Below, piece by piece: positions 1 to 7,866 of a stretch of DNA of 64,000 bases. This DNA comes from Helicobacteraceae bacterium (GTDB lineage: Bacteria; Campylobacterota; Campylobacteria; Campylobacterales; Sulfurimonadaceae): the NCBI GenBank assembly GCA_027038835.1, contig JALWGC010000006.1, forward strand, positions 62,001 through 126,000, written 5' to 3'. Each line of letters begins with the position of its first letter. Positions within the stretch are counted from its first letter, which is position 1. A model generated the notes under the pieces. It saw nothing but the letters and a program-made list of their open reading frames with translations. It was not told the DNA's origin and ran no database searches. A program made the translations under genes and the position numbers.

Positions 1-1
1 T

Positions 2-982
2 CACCTCTCATTAGGGCAAATCGTCCAAGCTATCAAAGCTATAACACTGAAAGTACCTAATGTCGATACCCAAACCAAAGAGAAAAAAATCGTCGTTTTC
101 GGTGTCAAAAACGCCATCGAAACGGTTGAAGACGTTAAAAACATCATGGTCGCCCAATATATGGGAAGCCCTATCTACATACGCGATATCGCAACCGTGA
201 CGGATGGCATAGATATTCAAAACAAAAAAGAAGCGAGTATCGTACTGAAAGAAGAAAACGGAAAAACCGAAAAACTGCCGCAAATCACCCTAAGTGTTTC
301 CAAGCTTGCGGGCTCGAACGCCGTTTTTGTCGCAAACGATGTAAAAAAACTTCTTGAAAAAAACAAAGATAGACTGGAAAAACTTGGCATTGGCTATAAA
401 ATAACCAGAGATTACGGAAAACGAGCCGACGAAGCGGTCAACGAACTTGTTCATCACCTGCTTATCACTATCGTCATTATAGCCGTGATGCTTGTGTTCT
501 TCCTTGGCTACAAAGAAAGTCTCATCGTAACCTTTACCGTTCCGGCCATTCTTGCCGTTACACTTTTTATCGCGTATCTCAGCGGTCAGACCATCAACCG
601 TATCACTCTCTTTGCGTTCTTGCTCTCACTTGGGCTTTTGGTCGATGCAGCGATTATCGTTATAGAAAATATCCACAGACATATCCACTCCCATGATAGC
701 GAACACAAAGATATGGATACACTTTTGGTAAAAGCGACGGACGAAATAGGCGCACCGACGAATATCGCGACGTTGGCTATCATCTTGACGATGGTGCCGA
801 TGCTTTTTGTTGGAGGTATGATGGGAGCGTTTATGAAACCGATTCCGCTCAATGTTCCCGTCGCTCTTATCGCTTCGCTCCTTGTCGCTTATATATTCAC
901 GCCGTATTTGAGTCGTAAGCTACTCAAGTTCAACGACGACGGCGCACATAGACACAACAGTACAACAAAAGGGGGTAACTGA
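2..982 (+). CDS. RND efflux permease, N-terminal half (5' end outside window)
   Basis: The frame is open from base 2, so this gene begins upstream of the window. It is the N-terminal half of an inner-membrane RND-type proton/substrate antiporter: the end of the periplasmic porter domain, then TM2 to TM6. The motif LLVDAAIIVIEN in TM4 carries the proton-relay Asp, with Ala where AcrB has a second Asp, as in heavy-metal RND pumps. The segment after TM4 is His-rich (NIHRHIHSHDSEH), and so is the C-terminal tail (GAHRHNSTTKGGN). A full RND protein has about 1000 residues in one chain, whereas here the chain ends after TM6 and the second half follows as a separate ORF in a different frame with a TGATG overlap. 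The substrate is unknown; metal is possible from the histidines. Confidence 0.88.
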   Translation, partial: HLSLGQIVQAIKAITLKVPNVDTQTKEKKIVVFGVKNAIETVEDVKNIMVAQYMGSPIYIRDIATVTDGIDIQNKKEASIVLKEENGKTEKLPQITLSVSKLAGSNAVFVANDVKKLLEKNKDRLEKLGIGYKITRDYGKRADEAVNELVHHLLITIVIIAVMLVFFLGYKESLIVTFTVPAILAVTLFIAYLSGQTINRITLFAFLLSLGLLVDAAIIVIENIHRHIHSHDSEHKDMDTLLVKATDEIGAPTNIATLAIILTMVPMLFVGGMMGAFMKPIPLNVPVALIASLLVAYIFTPYLSRKLLKFNDDGAHRHNSTTKGGN

Positions 983-2679
983 TGCCGCATCATCACCACA
1001 AAGGGAAGAAGTTCGAAAACTTCATCTTCAATATCCTCCAAAGCAAATCGAAAAAAGCGATGGTGATTATCGCCGTACTTGTCGCTCTTGCCGGCAGTAT
1101 CATGATGATACCGACAAAGTTGGTATTGGCACGTATGCTTCCGGGTAAAAGTGCGAACACGTTCACCGTCTATACCGATACACCGGCCGGTAGTTCCATT
1201 TACCAAACGAAAAAAGTGGTCGAGTGTGTCGAAAACGTTTTGAAAGAGGAAAAAGAGGTAACCGATATAGAAAGTTTCATCGGTGAAGGTTCTCCACTTG
1301 ATTATGCCGGTCTTGTCAAAGGTAGCAGCATGAAACAAGGGGAGCGCTACGCCGAAACGGTCGTCAATCTGACCGACAAACACGAAAGGGACGAACCTTC
1401 TTTCTTGATGGTACAACGTTTGCGTCCTATCATCAAAAGCAAATGTGAGCCGCTTGTCAAAGATACCGTCATCAAACTTATCGAAATGCCGGCAGGTCCT
1501 CCGACACTCGCTTCACTCGTCGTCGAAGTTTACGGTGATGTCAACAGCGACGTGGCCAAAGTAGCACATGATGTCGCGCATGTTTTGAAAAACACCGACA
1601 AAGTGGTCGATGTGGACATAATGAGTGAAGAACCATACGATAAATATAACATCATTCCGATTACCGAAAAAATCACTCGAAGCGGACTTACGCTCGACCA
1701 AGTGAACAAAATCCTTTATCTCGCTTTCAAAGGAAGTGTCGTCGCCGTTAAAAACACCATAGAGCTCAACGACCAAGTCGGTATATTCGTCTCTTTGAGT
1801 CAAAAAACCAAAGAGCTTGAGAACAGCTCACTCGAAGCTCTACGTTCAAAACTAAGCTCACTCTTTTTGATGAACAAAAAAGGGATGATGATTCCGCTAA
1901 TAGAGATAGTCAAAATAAAAAAAGTGAAAAAAAGCAGACCGATCTATCATAAAGATTTGAAGACGATGATAAACGTTATTGCAGAGACGGACAACGAATC
2001 GCAAGTCTATCCGCTTCTTGAAGCAAGAGAAAAAATGATGGAATACTTCTCCAAAAAAGGGTATGAAGTCAAAAAAGTACCCGGTATATCGACTTATATG
2101 TTCGACCTGATACTCAAAGACAAAAAAACAGCTAAAGAGTATCTTCTTCGTTGGGACGGAGAGATGAAAGTAACCCTCGATACTTTCAGAGACCTTGGAG
2201 CGGCGTTTATTGCGGCGTTGGTGCTTATTTTCTTGTTGATGGTTATCTACTACAAATCGTACGCCATAGCGGCTATCATTTTGGGTGGAAGCTTCCTTTC
2301 GATCATCGGCGTTATCATCGGTCACTGGGTAGCCGATCTTGTAACGGTCAACACTTTCTTCTTAACGGCAACGAGCCTTATCGGGTTTATCGCGCTGATG
2401 GGGATTAGTTCAAGAAACTCTTTGTTGCTTGTCGATTTTACCAAATCGCTTATGGAAGAGAAAGGGATCGAGAAAAAACGTGCTATCGCAATCGCAAGTG
2501 CGACAAGAGCAAAACCGATTCTCCTTACTGCCATCGCCATCATCCTCGGTTCAGCCCTTCTTGCAAGCGATCCGATATTTGGCGGTCTTGGAGTGGCACT
2601 CATCTCGGGAACGGTAGCGGCAGTAATCGTCTCGATCATCTTCGTTCCTGTTTTGATGGATAACACCAAATCGATCTAA
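982..2679 (+). CDS. RND efflux permease, C-terminal half
   Basis: A protein of 565 residues corresponding to TM7, the second periplasmic porter domain and TM8 to TM12 of an RND pump. It starts with a short His-rich stretch (MPHHHHKGKK) and then TM7. TM10 contains GISSRNSLLLVDF, where Arg-Asn takes the place of the Lys-Asn of AcrB. The start ATG overlaps the stop of the N-terminal half by one base and has its own AAAGGGGG ribosome site. A TAA lies in this frame two codons upstream, so a simple read-through is not possible. It presumably assembles with the upstream product to form one functional permease. The break lies in the cytoplasmic linker between TM6 and TM7, where a split does least harm. 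Confidence 0.88.
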   Translation: MPHHHHKGKKFENFIFNILQSKSKKAMVIIAVLVALAGSIMMIPTKLVLARMLPGKSANTFTVYTDTPAGSSIYQTKKVVECVENVLKEEKEVTDIESFIGEGSPLDYAGLVKGSSMKQGERYAETVVNLTDKHERDEPSFLMVQRLRPIIKSKCEPLVKDTVIKLIEMPAGPPTLASLVVEVYGDVNSDVAKVAHDVAHVLKNTDKVVDVDIMSEEPYDKYNIIPITEKITRSGLTLDQVNKILYLAFKGSVVAVKNTIELNDQVGIFVSLSQKTKELENSSLEALRSKLSSLFLMNKKGMMIPLIEIVKIKKVKKSRPIYHKDLKTMINVIAETDNESQVYPLLEAREKMMEYFSKKGYEVKKVPGISTYMFDLILKDKKTAKEYLLRWDGEMKVTLDTFRDLGAAFIAALVLIFLLMVIYYKSYAIAAIILGGSFLSIIGVIIGHWVADLVTVNTFFLTATSLIGFIALMGISSRNSLLLVDFTKSLMEEKGIEKKRAIAIASATRAKPILLTAIAIILGSALLASDPIFGGLGVALISGTVAAVIVSIIFVPVLMDNTKSI

Positions 2680-2689
2680 TCCGATTATC

Positions 2690-2722
2690 GAGTCACTTTT
2701 TGTGGCTCTATCCCTTTTTCCC
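2690..2722 (+). terminator. Probable intrinsic terminator after the RND genes
   Basis: A 7-bp stem (GAGTCAC with GTGGCTC, one G-T pair) around a T-rich loop, beginning 10 bases after the stop codon and followed by pyrimidine and T runs. It separates the pump genes from the sensor gene downstream. Confidence 0.55.
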
Positions 2723-2756
2723 TCCCCTTTTTATATGGCTTTAAACTCATCTTTTG

Positions 2757-2762
2757 TAGAAT
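2757..2762 (+). promoter_or_regulatory. Candidate -10 box of the Cache-domain gene
   Basis: TAGAAT preceded by a T-rich run, 21 bases before the ATG at 2784. No clear -35 box is seen. Confidence 0.4.
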
Positions 2763-2783
2763 GAAATAAAAAAGTGACAATAG

Positions 2784-3443
2784 ATGCTCAACAAAGTGAT
2801 GTTCTTCCTTTTTTCTCTTGCATATTTTGCCCTGATCGGTTTTGCCGGTTATGTAATGTACCAAGACAACAAAGCGAACATGTTGATGTTGATAGATACG
2901 AAACTGGTCAATGGAGCCAATGCAGTTCCTTTTATTTTAGGTGAAGATTTTCACAACAAGAACCTATCAGCCAAAACTTTGACAAAAGAACAAGACTTGA
3001 AAAACATCAAACAACTTTCCCAATACGTCAAGCAAACCGATTTGGCGTATATTTACTCTTTCATACTCGACGAGAACGGTACCGTACGCTTTGCAAGTTC
3101 GAGCGCGATGAAAGAGGATATAGACGCGAACAAAAGCGATATCTTTTCATTCGACGTTTACAACGATCCCGATATTATCAAAGCGATTCAAACGAAAAAA
3201 ACCGTTTTCAAAACGGTTAAAGACAAGTGGGGTGAGTTTCGTAGCGTGTACATTCCAAAAATCTCTCCCGATGGCAGAGTTTATGTCGTAGGGGCGGACT
3301 ATAGACTAAAAGATCTCCAAACATTTCTCGATATGGTGGCAAAAAATTCGCAAATTTTCTTTCTCGTCGTTTTTATAATCCTTCTACTGTATCTGGGGCT
3401 TGTCTATTTCGCCATGCACTACGTCAACGACGAGACGAAATAG
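2784..3443 (+). CDS. Stand-alone membrane Cache-type sensor domain protein
   Basis: A 219-residue protein with one TM helix near residues 5-25, a periplasmic domain of about 160 residues, and a second TM near residues 188-210, followed by only about ten cytoplasmic residues. The periplasmic part looks like a PDC/Cache ligand-binding domain (SFILDENGTVRFASSS and a late VYVVGADYRL strand). Such domains usually head chemoreceptors, kinases or diguanylate cyclases, but here no HAMP, kinase, GGDEF or methyl-accepting part follows. The 3' end overlaps the convergent ankyrin gene by 20 bases. It is either a truncated receptor or a lone sensing subunit. Domain assignment is by pattern only. Confidence 0.7.
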   Translation: MLNKVMFFLFSLAYFALIGFAGYVMYQDNKANMLMLIDTKLVNGANAVPFILGEDFHNKNLSAKTLTKEQDLKNIKQLSQYVKQTDLAYIYSFILDENGTVRFASSSAMKEDIDANKSDIFSFDVYNDPDIIKAIQTKKTVFKTVKDKWGEFRSVYIPKISPDGRVYVVGADYRLKDLQTFLDMVAKNSQIFFLVVFIILLLYLGLVYFAMHYVNDETK

Positions 3444-3912
3444 TATCATCTAAAAGCTCTATCATCGTCTTTTTGTTCACTTTGCGCGCGAAATCTTTGG
3501 CACTTAGCCCTTTTGAGTCCCTTGCGTCCGGATTCGCACCTTGTTCCAAAAGGTATTTGGCGACTTCCACTCTACCGTAGCAAACTGCACACATCAAAGG
3601 GGTAAAACCGCTTCGTCTGGATGTTTTGTTGACGTCGTACACCCCCTCCTCTACCAATTTTTTCACAAGTTCCAAACGGTCGTATGTTATCGCCATATCG
3701 AAAATGCTCACACCCTCGTTGTCGGTATCTTCGATATCGGCTCCGCTTTGGATAAGAAGCTCGACGATATCTTCATCACATCCGTATCGAAGCGCATACG
3801 CCAAAACACTCTCTCCGGTTTCACTTTTTTCATTGACGTCGCCACCGTCTCGAATATATTTTTTTATACTTATGTAATCGTTACTTTTAAGTAGTTCCAA
3901 CCATTTATTCAT
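3424..3912 (-). CDS. Ankyrin-repeat protein
   Basis: A 162-residue soluble protein with no signal peptide, made almost entirely of about four ankyrin repeats. Visible repeat cores are the ETGESVLAYALRYG, NEGVSIFDMAITYDR, SGFTPLMCAVCYGR and DSKGLSAKDFAR types, each followed by a helix and a GADI or GANPDA turn. Ankyrin repeats bind partner proteins, and nothing here identifies the partner. It is convergent with the Cache gene and overlaps its end. Upstream it faces away from dapD. No catalytic domain is present. Confidence 0.85.
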   Translation of the reverse strand: MNKWLELLKSNDYISIKKYIRDGGDVNEKSETGESVLAYALRYGCDEDIVELLIQSGADIEDTDNEGVSIFDMAITYDRLELVKKLVEEGVYDVNKTSRRSGFTPLMCAVCYGRVEVAKYLLEQGANPDARDSKGLSAKDFARKVNKKTMIELLDDTISSRR

Positions 3913-3976
3913 TAAAAAATCCTAACTTCGTCTTTGTAGTGGAATTTTACCCAACAAGGTATTAGCAATATTTGAA

Positions 3977-3982
3977 TATAAT
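3977..3982 (+). promoter_or_regulatory. Candidate -10 box of dapD
   Basis: A perfect TATAAT 28 bases before the dapD ATG, with the typical weak -35. The ribosome site AAGG lies seven bases before the ATG. Confidence 0.55.
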
Positions 3983-4010
3983 ACAAAAAAATTTCTCTTA
4001 AGGTACTCAG

Positions 4011-5210
4011 ATGGAACAAGTTAAAACAACGGACGAATTCAAAGCGCTCATAGACAATATCAAAACGACGACACCGGGGTACAAAGACCCGCTCGCTTTT
4101 GGTATTTGTAGAGTCGATTTCGGACAAAAAAACCTCGACAAGGTGCTACAAGCGACCTATCCGCTTGTCAACTGGAACGAAAACTTCGGTAGTGCGGCGA
4201 TTTTCATAAAAGCGCTCACAGAACAAGGCATAGAGATAGATTTCAACCAAAACGAAGTTATCTGCAACGTAAACGAAGCGTTTTTGGAAAGCTGTCTTAA
4301 TGCGTTCACTCCGTATGCGGACGAAGCTTTCGGCGATGCGCATAAAAACATCCAAGTTGTCTCGACTTTGTACAACATCATCAAAGAAAGCGGTGCAAGA
4401 GAGGATGAATACCGCGTATGTTTCCTTTTTGCCGACGAGCCGCTTCAAAGCGTTGAAGCGACATATCTTAAGCTCTACGCTATGAGCTTGGCGAAAGTGG
4501 AGCTTCGTAGTATCAACCTAAACGGGGCTTTTGGTGCACTTCCAAACGTCGCTTGGAGTGACGGGCAGCCTATCGAGCTCGATTGGCTAAGAGAGAACGA
4601 AATAGAACTCAAACTAAGCGGCGAATACCCGCATATCGATTTCGTGGACAAATTCCCACGCTTCTTGCAACACATCATACCGGCAGACAATACCCGCATC
4701 CTCGATACCGCAAAAGTTCGCTTCGGTGCGCAACTCCACGCAGGAACTACAGTTATGCCGGGTGCAAGTTACATCAACTTCAACGCTGGAACTACGGGTG
4801 TCAGTATGGTCGAGGGGCGTATTTCAAGTTCTGCAATCGTTGGTGACGGCAGCGATGTCGGTGGTGGTGCTTCGATTCTTGGCGTACTCTCAGGTACGGA
4901 CGGCAACCCAATCTCTGTCGGTAAAAACTGCCTTTTGGGCGCGAACTCGGTTTGCGGTATTCCACTTGGTGATGGGTGTATCATCGATGCGGGAATAGCG
5001 ATTCTCGAAGGTACGAAAGTAGGCATTTACCCTGAACAGCTCAAAAAAATCCAAGAAGCGAATCCGGGCGTAACGATGGAAGGGGAAATCTTCAAAGGAA
5101 AGCAACTTGCAGGTCTAAACGGTCTTCACTTCAGACAAAACTCCATGACGGGTGAAATCACCGCTTCACGAAGCACGAGAGAAATCAAACTCAACGAAGA
5201 ACTGCACTAA
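4011..5210 (+). CDS. dapD: 2,3,4,5-tetrahydropyridine-2,6-dicarboxylate N-succinyltransferase
   Basis: The 399-residue DapD uses succinyl-CoA to acylate tetrahydrodipicolinate in the succinylase branch of lysine and meso-diaminopimelate synthesis. It is much longer than the roughly 275-residue enterobacterial enzyme, and the extended N-terminal region of about 220 residues is characteristic of the Campylobacterota form. The C-terminal half is a left-handed beta-helix of hexapeptide repeats, with the core motifs MPGASYINFNAGTTG, SSAIVGDGSDVGGGASILG and the later GANSVCGIPLGDG. It is transcribed alone from its own promoter and closed by a strong hairpin terminator. Confidence 0.95.
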   Translation: MEQVKTTDEFKALIDNIKTTTPGYKDPLAFGICRVDFGQKNLDKVLQATYPLVNWNENFGSAAIFIKALTEQGIEIDFNQNEVICNVNEAFLESCLNAFTPYADEAFGDAHKNIQVVSTLYNIIKESGAREDEYRVCFLFADEPLQSVEATYLKLYAMSLAKVELRSINLNGAFGALPNVAWSDGQPIELDWLRENEIELKLSGEYPHIDFVDKFPRFLQHIIPADNTRILDTAKVRFGAQLHAGTTVMPGASYINFNAGTTGVSMVEGRISSSAIVGDGSDVGGGASILGVLSGTDGNPISVGKNCLLGANSVCGIPLGDGCIIDAGIAILEGTKVGIYPEQLKKIQEANPGVTMEGEIFKGKQLAGLNGLHFRQNSMTGEITASRSTREIKLNEELH

Positions 5211-5216
5211 AGTTTC

Positions 5217-5249
5217 GTTATCGGCATCACCGCCGATAACCCCTCTTTT
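5217..5249 (+). terminator. Intrinsic terminator of dapD
   Basis: A perfect 9-bp stem (GTTATCGGC with GCCGATAAC) around a six-base loop, starting seven bases after the dapD stop and followed by CCCTCTTTT. Confidence 0.85.
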
Positions 5250-5282
5250 CTAAACTCCAAAACGAAATTGCCGATTTTGTAG

Positions 5283-5327
5283 TATAATGACAAAATAACT
5301 CAAACCCGAATTTTACAAAGATTCGGG
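5283..5327 (+). promoter_or_regulatory. -10 box and leader hairpin of the small flagellar gene
   Basis: TATAAT at 5283-5288, then a 7-bp inverted repeat (CCCGAAT at 5305-5311 and ATTCGGG at 5321-5327) in the expected untranslated leader, 21 bases before the ATG at 5349. No sigma-54 or sigma-28 signature is seen here. The hairpin might affect translation or message stability. Confidence 0.45.
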
Positions 5328-5348
5328 CTAAACCAAAAAGGGGTCGTT

Positions 5349-5654
5349 ATGAACGTTTCTGCCAATCTCTCCTCCATTCAAGCACACCAAACGCTTCTTA
5401 ATAACTCCGCTTACAATGTCGCCAACGTCAATACCGACGGGTTCGTACCGGTAGATACTACCATAACACAAGATGGAAACAACATCACTACTACATCGAC
5501 AAAAGCGAGTGACAACGGCAGCGAAAAATCGCAAACGAACCTCACAAAAGAGATTCCCCGGCAAATTGTCGCCCAAGAGGGAGTGAGCGTAAACGTAACG
5601 GCTATCAAGACTCAAGACGAGATGCTTGGAACGCTGCTTGACCTTAAAGCCTGA
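5349..5654 (+). CDS. Small flagellar rod/hook-like protein
   Basis: A 101-residue protein with the two hallmark ends of axial flagellar proteins. The N-terminus has SSIQAHQTLLNNSAYNVANV followed by NTDGF, the rod-protein signature. The C-terminus has NVTAIKTQDEMLGTLLDLKA, matching the terminal coiled-coil helix of FlgC and FlgG types. Only about 45 Ser/Thr/Asn-rich residues lie between them, so the central domain is missing. Exported axial proteins lack a cleaved signal peptide, as here. It could be a minor rod or hook adaptor. The gene stands alone, far from flgF-flgG, and ends two bases before the convergent NlpC/P60 gene. Confidence 0.75.
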   Translation: MNVSANLSSIQAHQTLLNNSAYNVANVNTDGFVPVDTTITQDGNNITTTSTKASDNGSEKSQTNLTKEIPRQIVAQEGVSVNVTAIKTQDEMLGTLLDLKA

Positions 5655-5656
5655 TT

Positions 5657-6979
5657 TTACCGATACGTTACTATATTGAAACTTTTCAACCTCTTCCAAA
5701 ACGAGGCATCATCATCGTAAAACGGCAAACTTGAACCAAAATCGAGCGTTGTATATACGCTTTTGCCTACCACCACGCGCCCGCTTTGTTTGCCTTGTTT
5801 CGTTTTTATCCCCCAAAGGTTTTGAAATATTACCGTTTTTTCGTTGTATTGACCCAAATACAGTGCTATATGCCCTTTTCTATACAAAAGTGTTTCAAAC
5901 GCTATCCCCTCTTGTTGGAGCCTCTCTTTTTTTTCCTCTTTGCTCAAACCATCGAGCGATACGACTTTTCCTACATGCGCTTGTACACTCGAATTTCGCC
6001 CAAGCCAAATCCCAAATGGAGCGAAATAATCCCTCATCGTCGAAGAACAATCGCGTAGTCCAAACATTCCACCCCAACCGTAACGCGTTCTTTGCAATTG
6101 CGAAAGGATTTTGGCAATATTCTCTTTGGTAAACAAAAGCGGCTCTTTTGTCGCTTCTGATTTCGAAAGAGTCAACGTAACATACTTCGGGGTGTGTATA
6201 TCGCTTCTCGTAGCTACGAGAACACGGAAGTTTTTCTCATCTTCATCCACAACGGGCAAATACATCCCAAGACGCAATCGAAAAAGAAACTCCCCTTTTT
6301 CGTCATAAACCGCTTTGTTATCGACCACAACGAACACCTGCTTCGCCTCTTCCCATGAAAAAGCGTCGTTTTGAGGTATGAAGACGATATCGCTTGCTTT
6401 TATCCATCCCGCAACGAAAGAACTAAAAACAAATACCCACTCACCGCTTTTTGAATAATGGGACACGAACAACGGCTTGTTCGCGGCTATAAAACTGTTT
6501 TGTAAATAATCAAACGGAAACCCTTCTCCGGGAGTGTTTGGGTGCTTGAACATCCTTTCATCGGTTGGAAACGCTCTGATGTTCGTTCCGCGTATCGTCA
6601 ACGCCTTTTTGGAAAGGCTCATGTACGCACCGAAATTCGCCTCGTTTTCCATCTTTTTATAAAACGAAGCCCCAAGAGGTTTGAGGTTGACACCGTAGAA
6701 GTTTTTTCTCTCGTTAAAGAGACGGTGTGACCACATAACCTCCTCTTTCGAGACATTTGGCACTTCCTGCCAAATACGATAGAACTTCTCTTTATAGCCT
6801 GATTGTGCTTGCTTTAAAACCGTAGCGTCCTCATACCCTTGCAGATAAGCCCATGGCTCTTGAGGCATGCTTTTTAGTTCCGCTACATTCGAATCGTTCA
6901 AATCGAGCGTCAACAACCTTTTTTGGGAACATCCAAAAAAGAAAAACAAAGATAGGAAAAAAAAGAAAAAACGCTTCAA
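5657..6979 (-). CDS. SH3 and NlpC/P60 domain lipoprotein, probable peptidoglycan endopeptidase
   Basis: A 440-residue protein whose very hydrophobic, Phe-rich leader ends in a lipobox-like FFGC, so it is probably an outer-membrane-anchored lipoprotein. An N-terminal helical region (residues about 40-150) and SH3-like segments (about 150-280) precede a C40 peptidase domain. The catalytic Cys lies in LRDCSSTMRDYF and the His in KGHIALYLG. Enzymes of this layout cut gamma-D-Glu-diaminopimelate bonds in peptidoglycan stem peptides. The start is TTG at 6979, chosen because AAAGGTGAGAGG sits directly upstream and no ATG is near. It lies ten bases after the S24 repressor gene on the same strand. Confidence 0.85.
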   Translation of the reverse strand: MKRFFFFFLSLFFFFGCSQKRLLTLDLNDSNVAELKSMPQEPWAYLQGYEDATVLKQAQSGYKEKFYRIWQEVPNVSKEEVMWSHRLFNERKNFYGVNLKPLGASFYKKMENEANFGAYMSLSKKALTIRGTNIRAFPTDERMFKHPNTPGEGFPFDYLQNSFIAANKPLFVSHYSKSGEWVFVFSSFVAGWIKASDIVFIPQNDAFSWEEAKQVFVVVDNKAVYDEKGEFLFRLRLGMYLPVVDEDEKNFRVLVATRSDIHTPKYVTLTLSKSEATKEPLLFTKENIAKILSQLQRTRYGWGGMFGLRDCSSTMRDYFAPFGIWLGRNSSVQAHVGKVVSLDGLSKEEKKERLQQEGIAFETLLYRKGHIALYLGQYNEKTVIFQNLWGIKTKQGKQSGRVVVGKSVYTTLDFGSSLPFYDDDASFWKRLKSFNIVTYR

Positions 6980-6989
6980 CCTCTCACCT

Positions 6990-7649
6990 TTAATCTACCT
7001 CCCCGAATTTCGCGACCACACGACCGAGAATCTCCATCTCCTCTTGTGCAATCGTTTGGGTCGGATAGATATCGTTATCTGAAATTATATCTATTTTTCC
7101 GTCAATTCGAGGTACGACACGCTTGATAAACAACCCTCCTTGGGTTCGAAGCACGAAAATACCTCCCCGACGAATATCGTTTTTTGCACGGTTGATAAAA
7201 ACGATGTCATCATAGCTAAACGTCGGCTCCATAGAATCGCCGCTTACCTTGAGCGCTTCGATGTTTTTTAGCTCCCCCTCACCACCAAGGTAGGCAACGA
7301 AAGTTTCAGGAATCTCCAATTCTTCACTCTCTTCTATTTCACCAACACCGCCACCTCCGGCACTTGCACTCATGTCGGCAAAGTACTTTACCTTGTAGTA
7401 TCTGTTTGTCGCTTCTATAAGACTCTCCGGCGCTTGGTTGTACAAAAGCCAATTGATAGAGATGGAGCGCTTGGCACAAAAATCCAACAACTCGTTAAAC
7501 GGTATGCGGTTTCTTTTTTTGAGTGTCGCGAAATTCATTCGTGAAATCCCAAGAACCTCCGCTACATCTTTGTCGAAAATCTTTCTCCCTTCGAATTCCG
7601 GAGATATGATGTTTTTTATATCTTCCACTATATCGCTAAAACTTTTCAT
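6990..7649 (-). CDS. S24-family (LexA/CI-like) transcriptional repressor
   Basis: A 219-residue regulator. The N-terminal 70 residues hold a helix-turn-helix (DKDVAEVLGISRMNFATLKK). The C-terminal half is an S24 self-cleaving peptidase with the Ser in VSGDSMEP and the Lys in GGLFIKRVV. A candidate Ala-Gly cleavage site lies in the hinge (SASAGGGG). Repressors of this type are inactivated by RecA-stimulated autocleavage or act as phage-like CI repressors. No phage genes lie nearby. Across its promoter region lie a tandem 20-bp repeat and a tiny divergent ORF, the likeliest local targets. Its own -10 is TATAAT at 7680-7685 on this strand. Confidence 0.9.
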   Translation of the reverse strand: MKSFSDIVEDIKNIISPEFEGRKIFDKDVAEVLGISRMNFATLKKRNRIPFNELLDFCAKRSISINWLLYNQAPESLIEATNRYYKVKYFADMSASAGGGGVGEIEESEELEIPETFVAYLGGEGELKNIEALKVSGDSMEPTFSYDDIVFINRAKNDIRRGGIFVLRTQGGLFIKRVVPRIDGKIDIISDNDIYPTQTIAQEEMEILGRVVAKFGEVD

Positions 7650-7694
7650 CTAAACCACCTTGTATCACGATTTGACAAAATTATACACAAAAAG

Positions 7695-7740
7695 TTTTCA
7701 TTTTGCAATATTTTTGAAATTTTCGCAATACTTATGAAAA
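7695..7740. promoter_or_regulatory. Tandem repeat, candidate operator of the S24 repressor
   Basis: Two adjacent 20-bp units (7701-7720 and 7721-7740) agree at 16 of 20 positions, both carrying GCAATA about 9 bases before GAAA. The block is bounded by TTTTCAT at 7695 and its inverse ATGAAAA at 7734. It lies between the repressor start and the divergent mini-ORF, and the two-turn spacing suits side-by-side binding of a helix-turn-helix protein. The assignment is inferred. Confidence 0.4.
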
Positions 7741-7776
7741 AATACGACTACAAATCGAAACAAAAAGGGGTAGAAA

Positions 7777-7860
7777 ATGGCACTTTTGACGAAAAAATTT
7801 GAAACTATCTGGAATATACTCGATAAAGAAGTGGAAAAGCTGGCACTGAAGTTGTTTTGA
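7777..7860 (+). CDS. Putative 27-residue amphipathic small protein
   Basis: A short ORF starting MALLTKKFETIW and ending VEKLALKLF, with an AAAAGGGG ribosome site seven bases before its ATG. The peptide can form one amphipathic helix with alternating Lys/Glu and Leu/Ile/Trp. It is read divergently from the S24 repressor across the candidate operator, like a small repressor-controlled gene. No homologue is known to me and coding status rests on the strong ribosome site and context only. The end lies six bases from the convergent small membrane protein gene. Confidence 0.4.
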   Translation: MALLTKKFETIWNILDKEVEKLALKLF

Positions 7861-7866
7861 CAAACG

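Noticed and set aside
960-990. Sequencing frameshift joining the two RND ORFs
   Set aside because: The downstream frame has a TAA two codons before its ATG and a separate ribosome site, and the break lies exactly between the two structural halves. A single-base error would not by itself restore a sensible linker, though raw reads could still decide.
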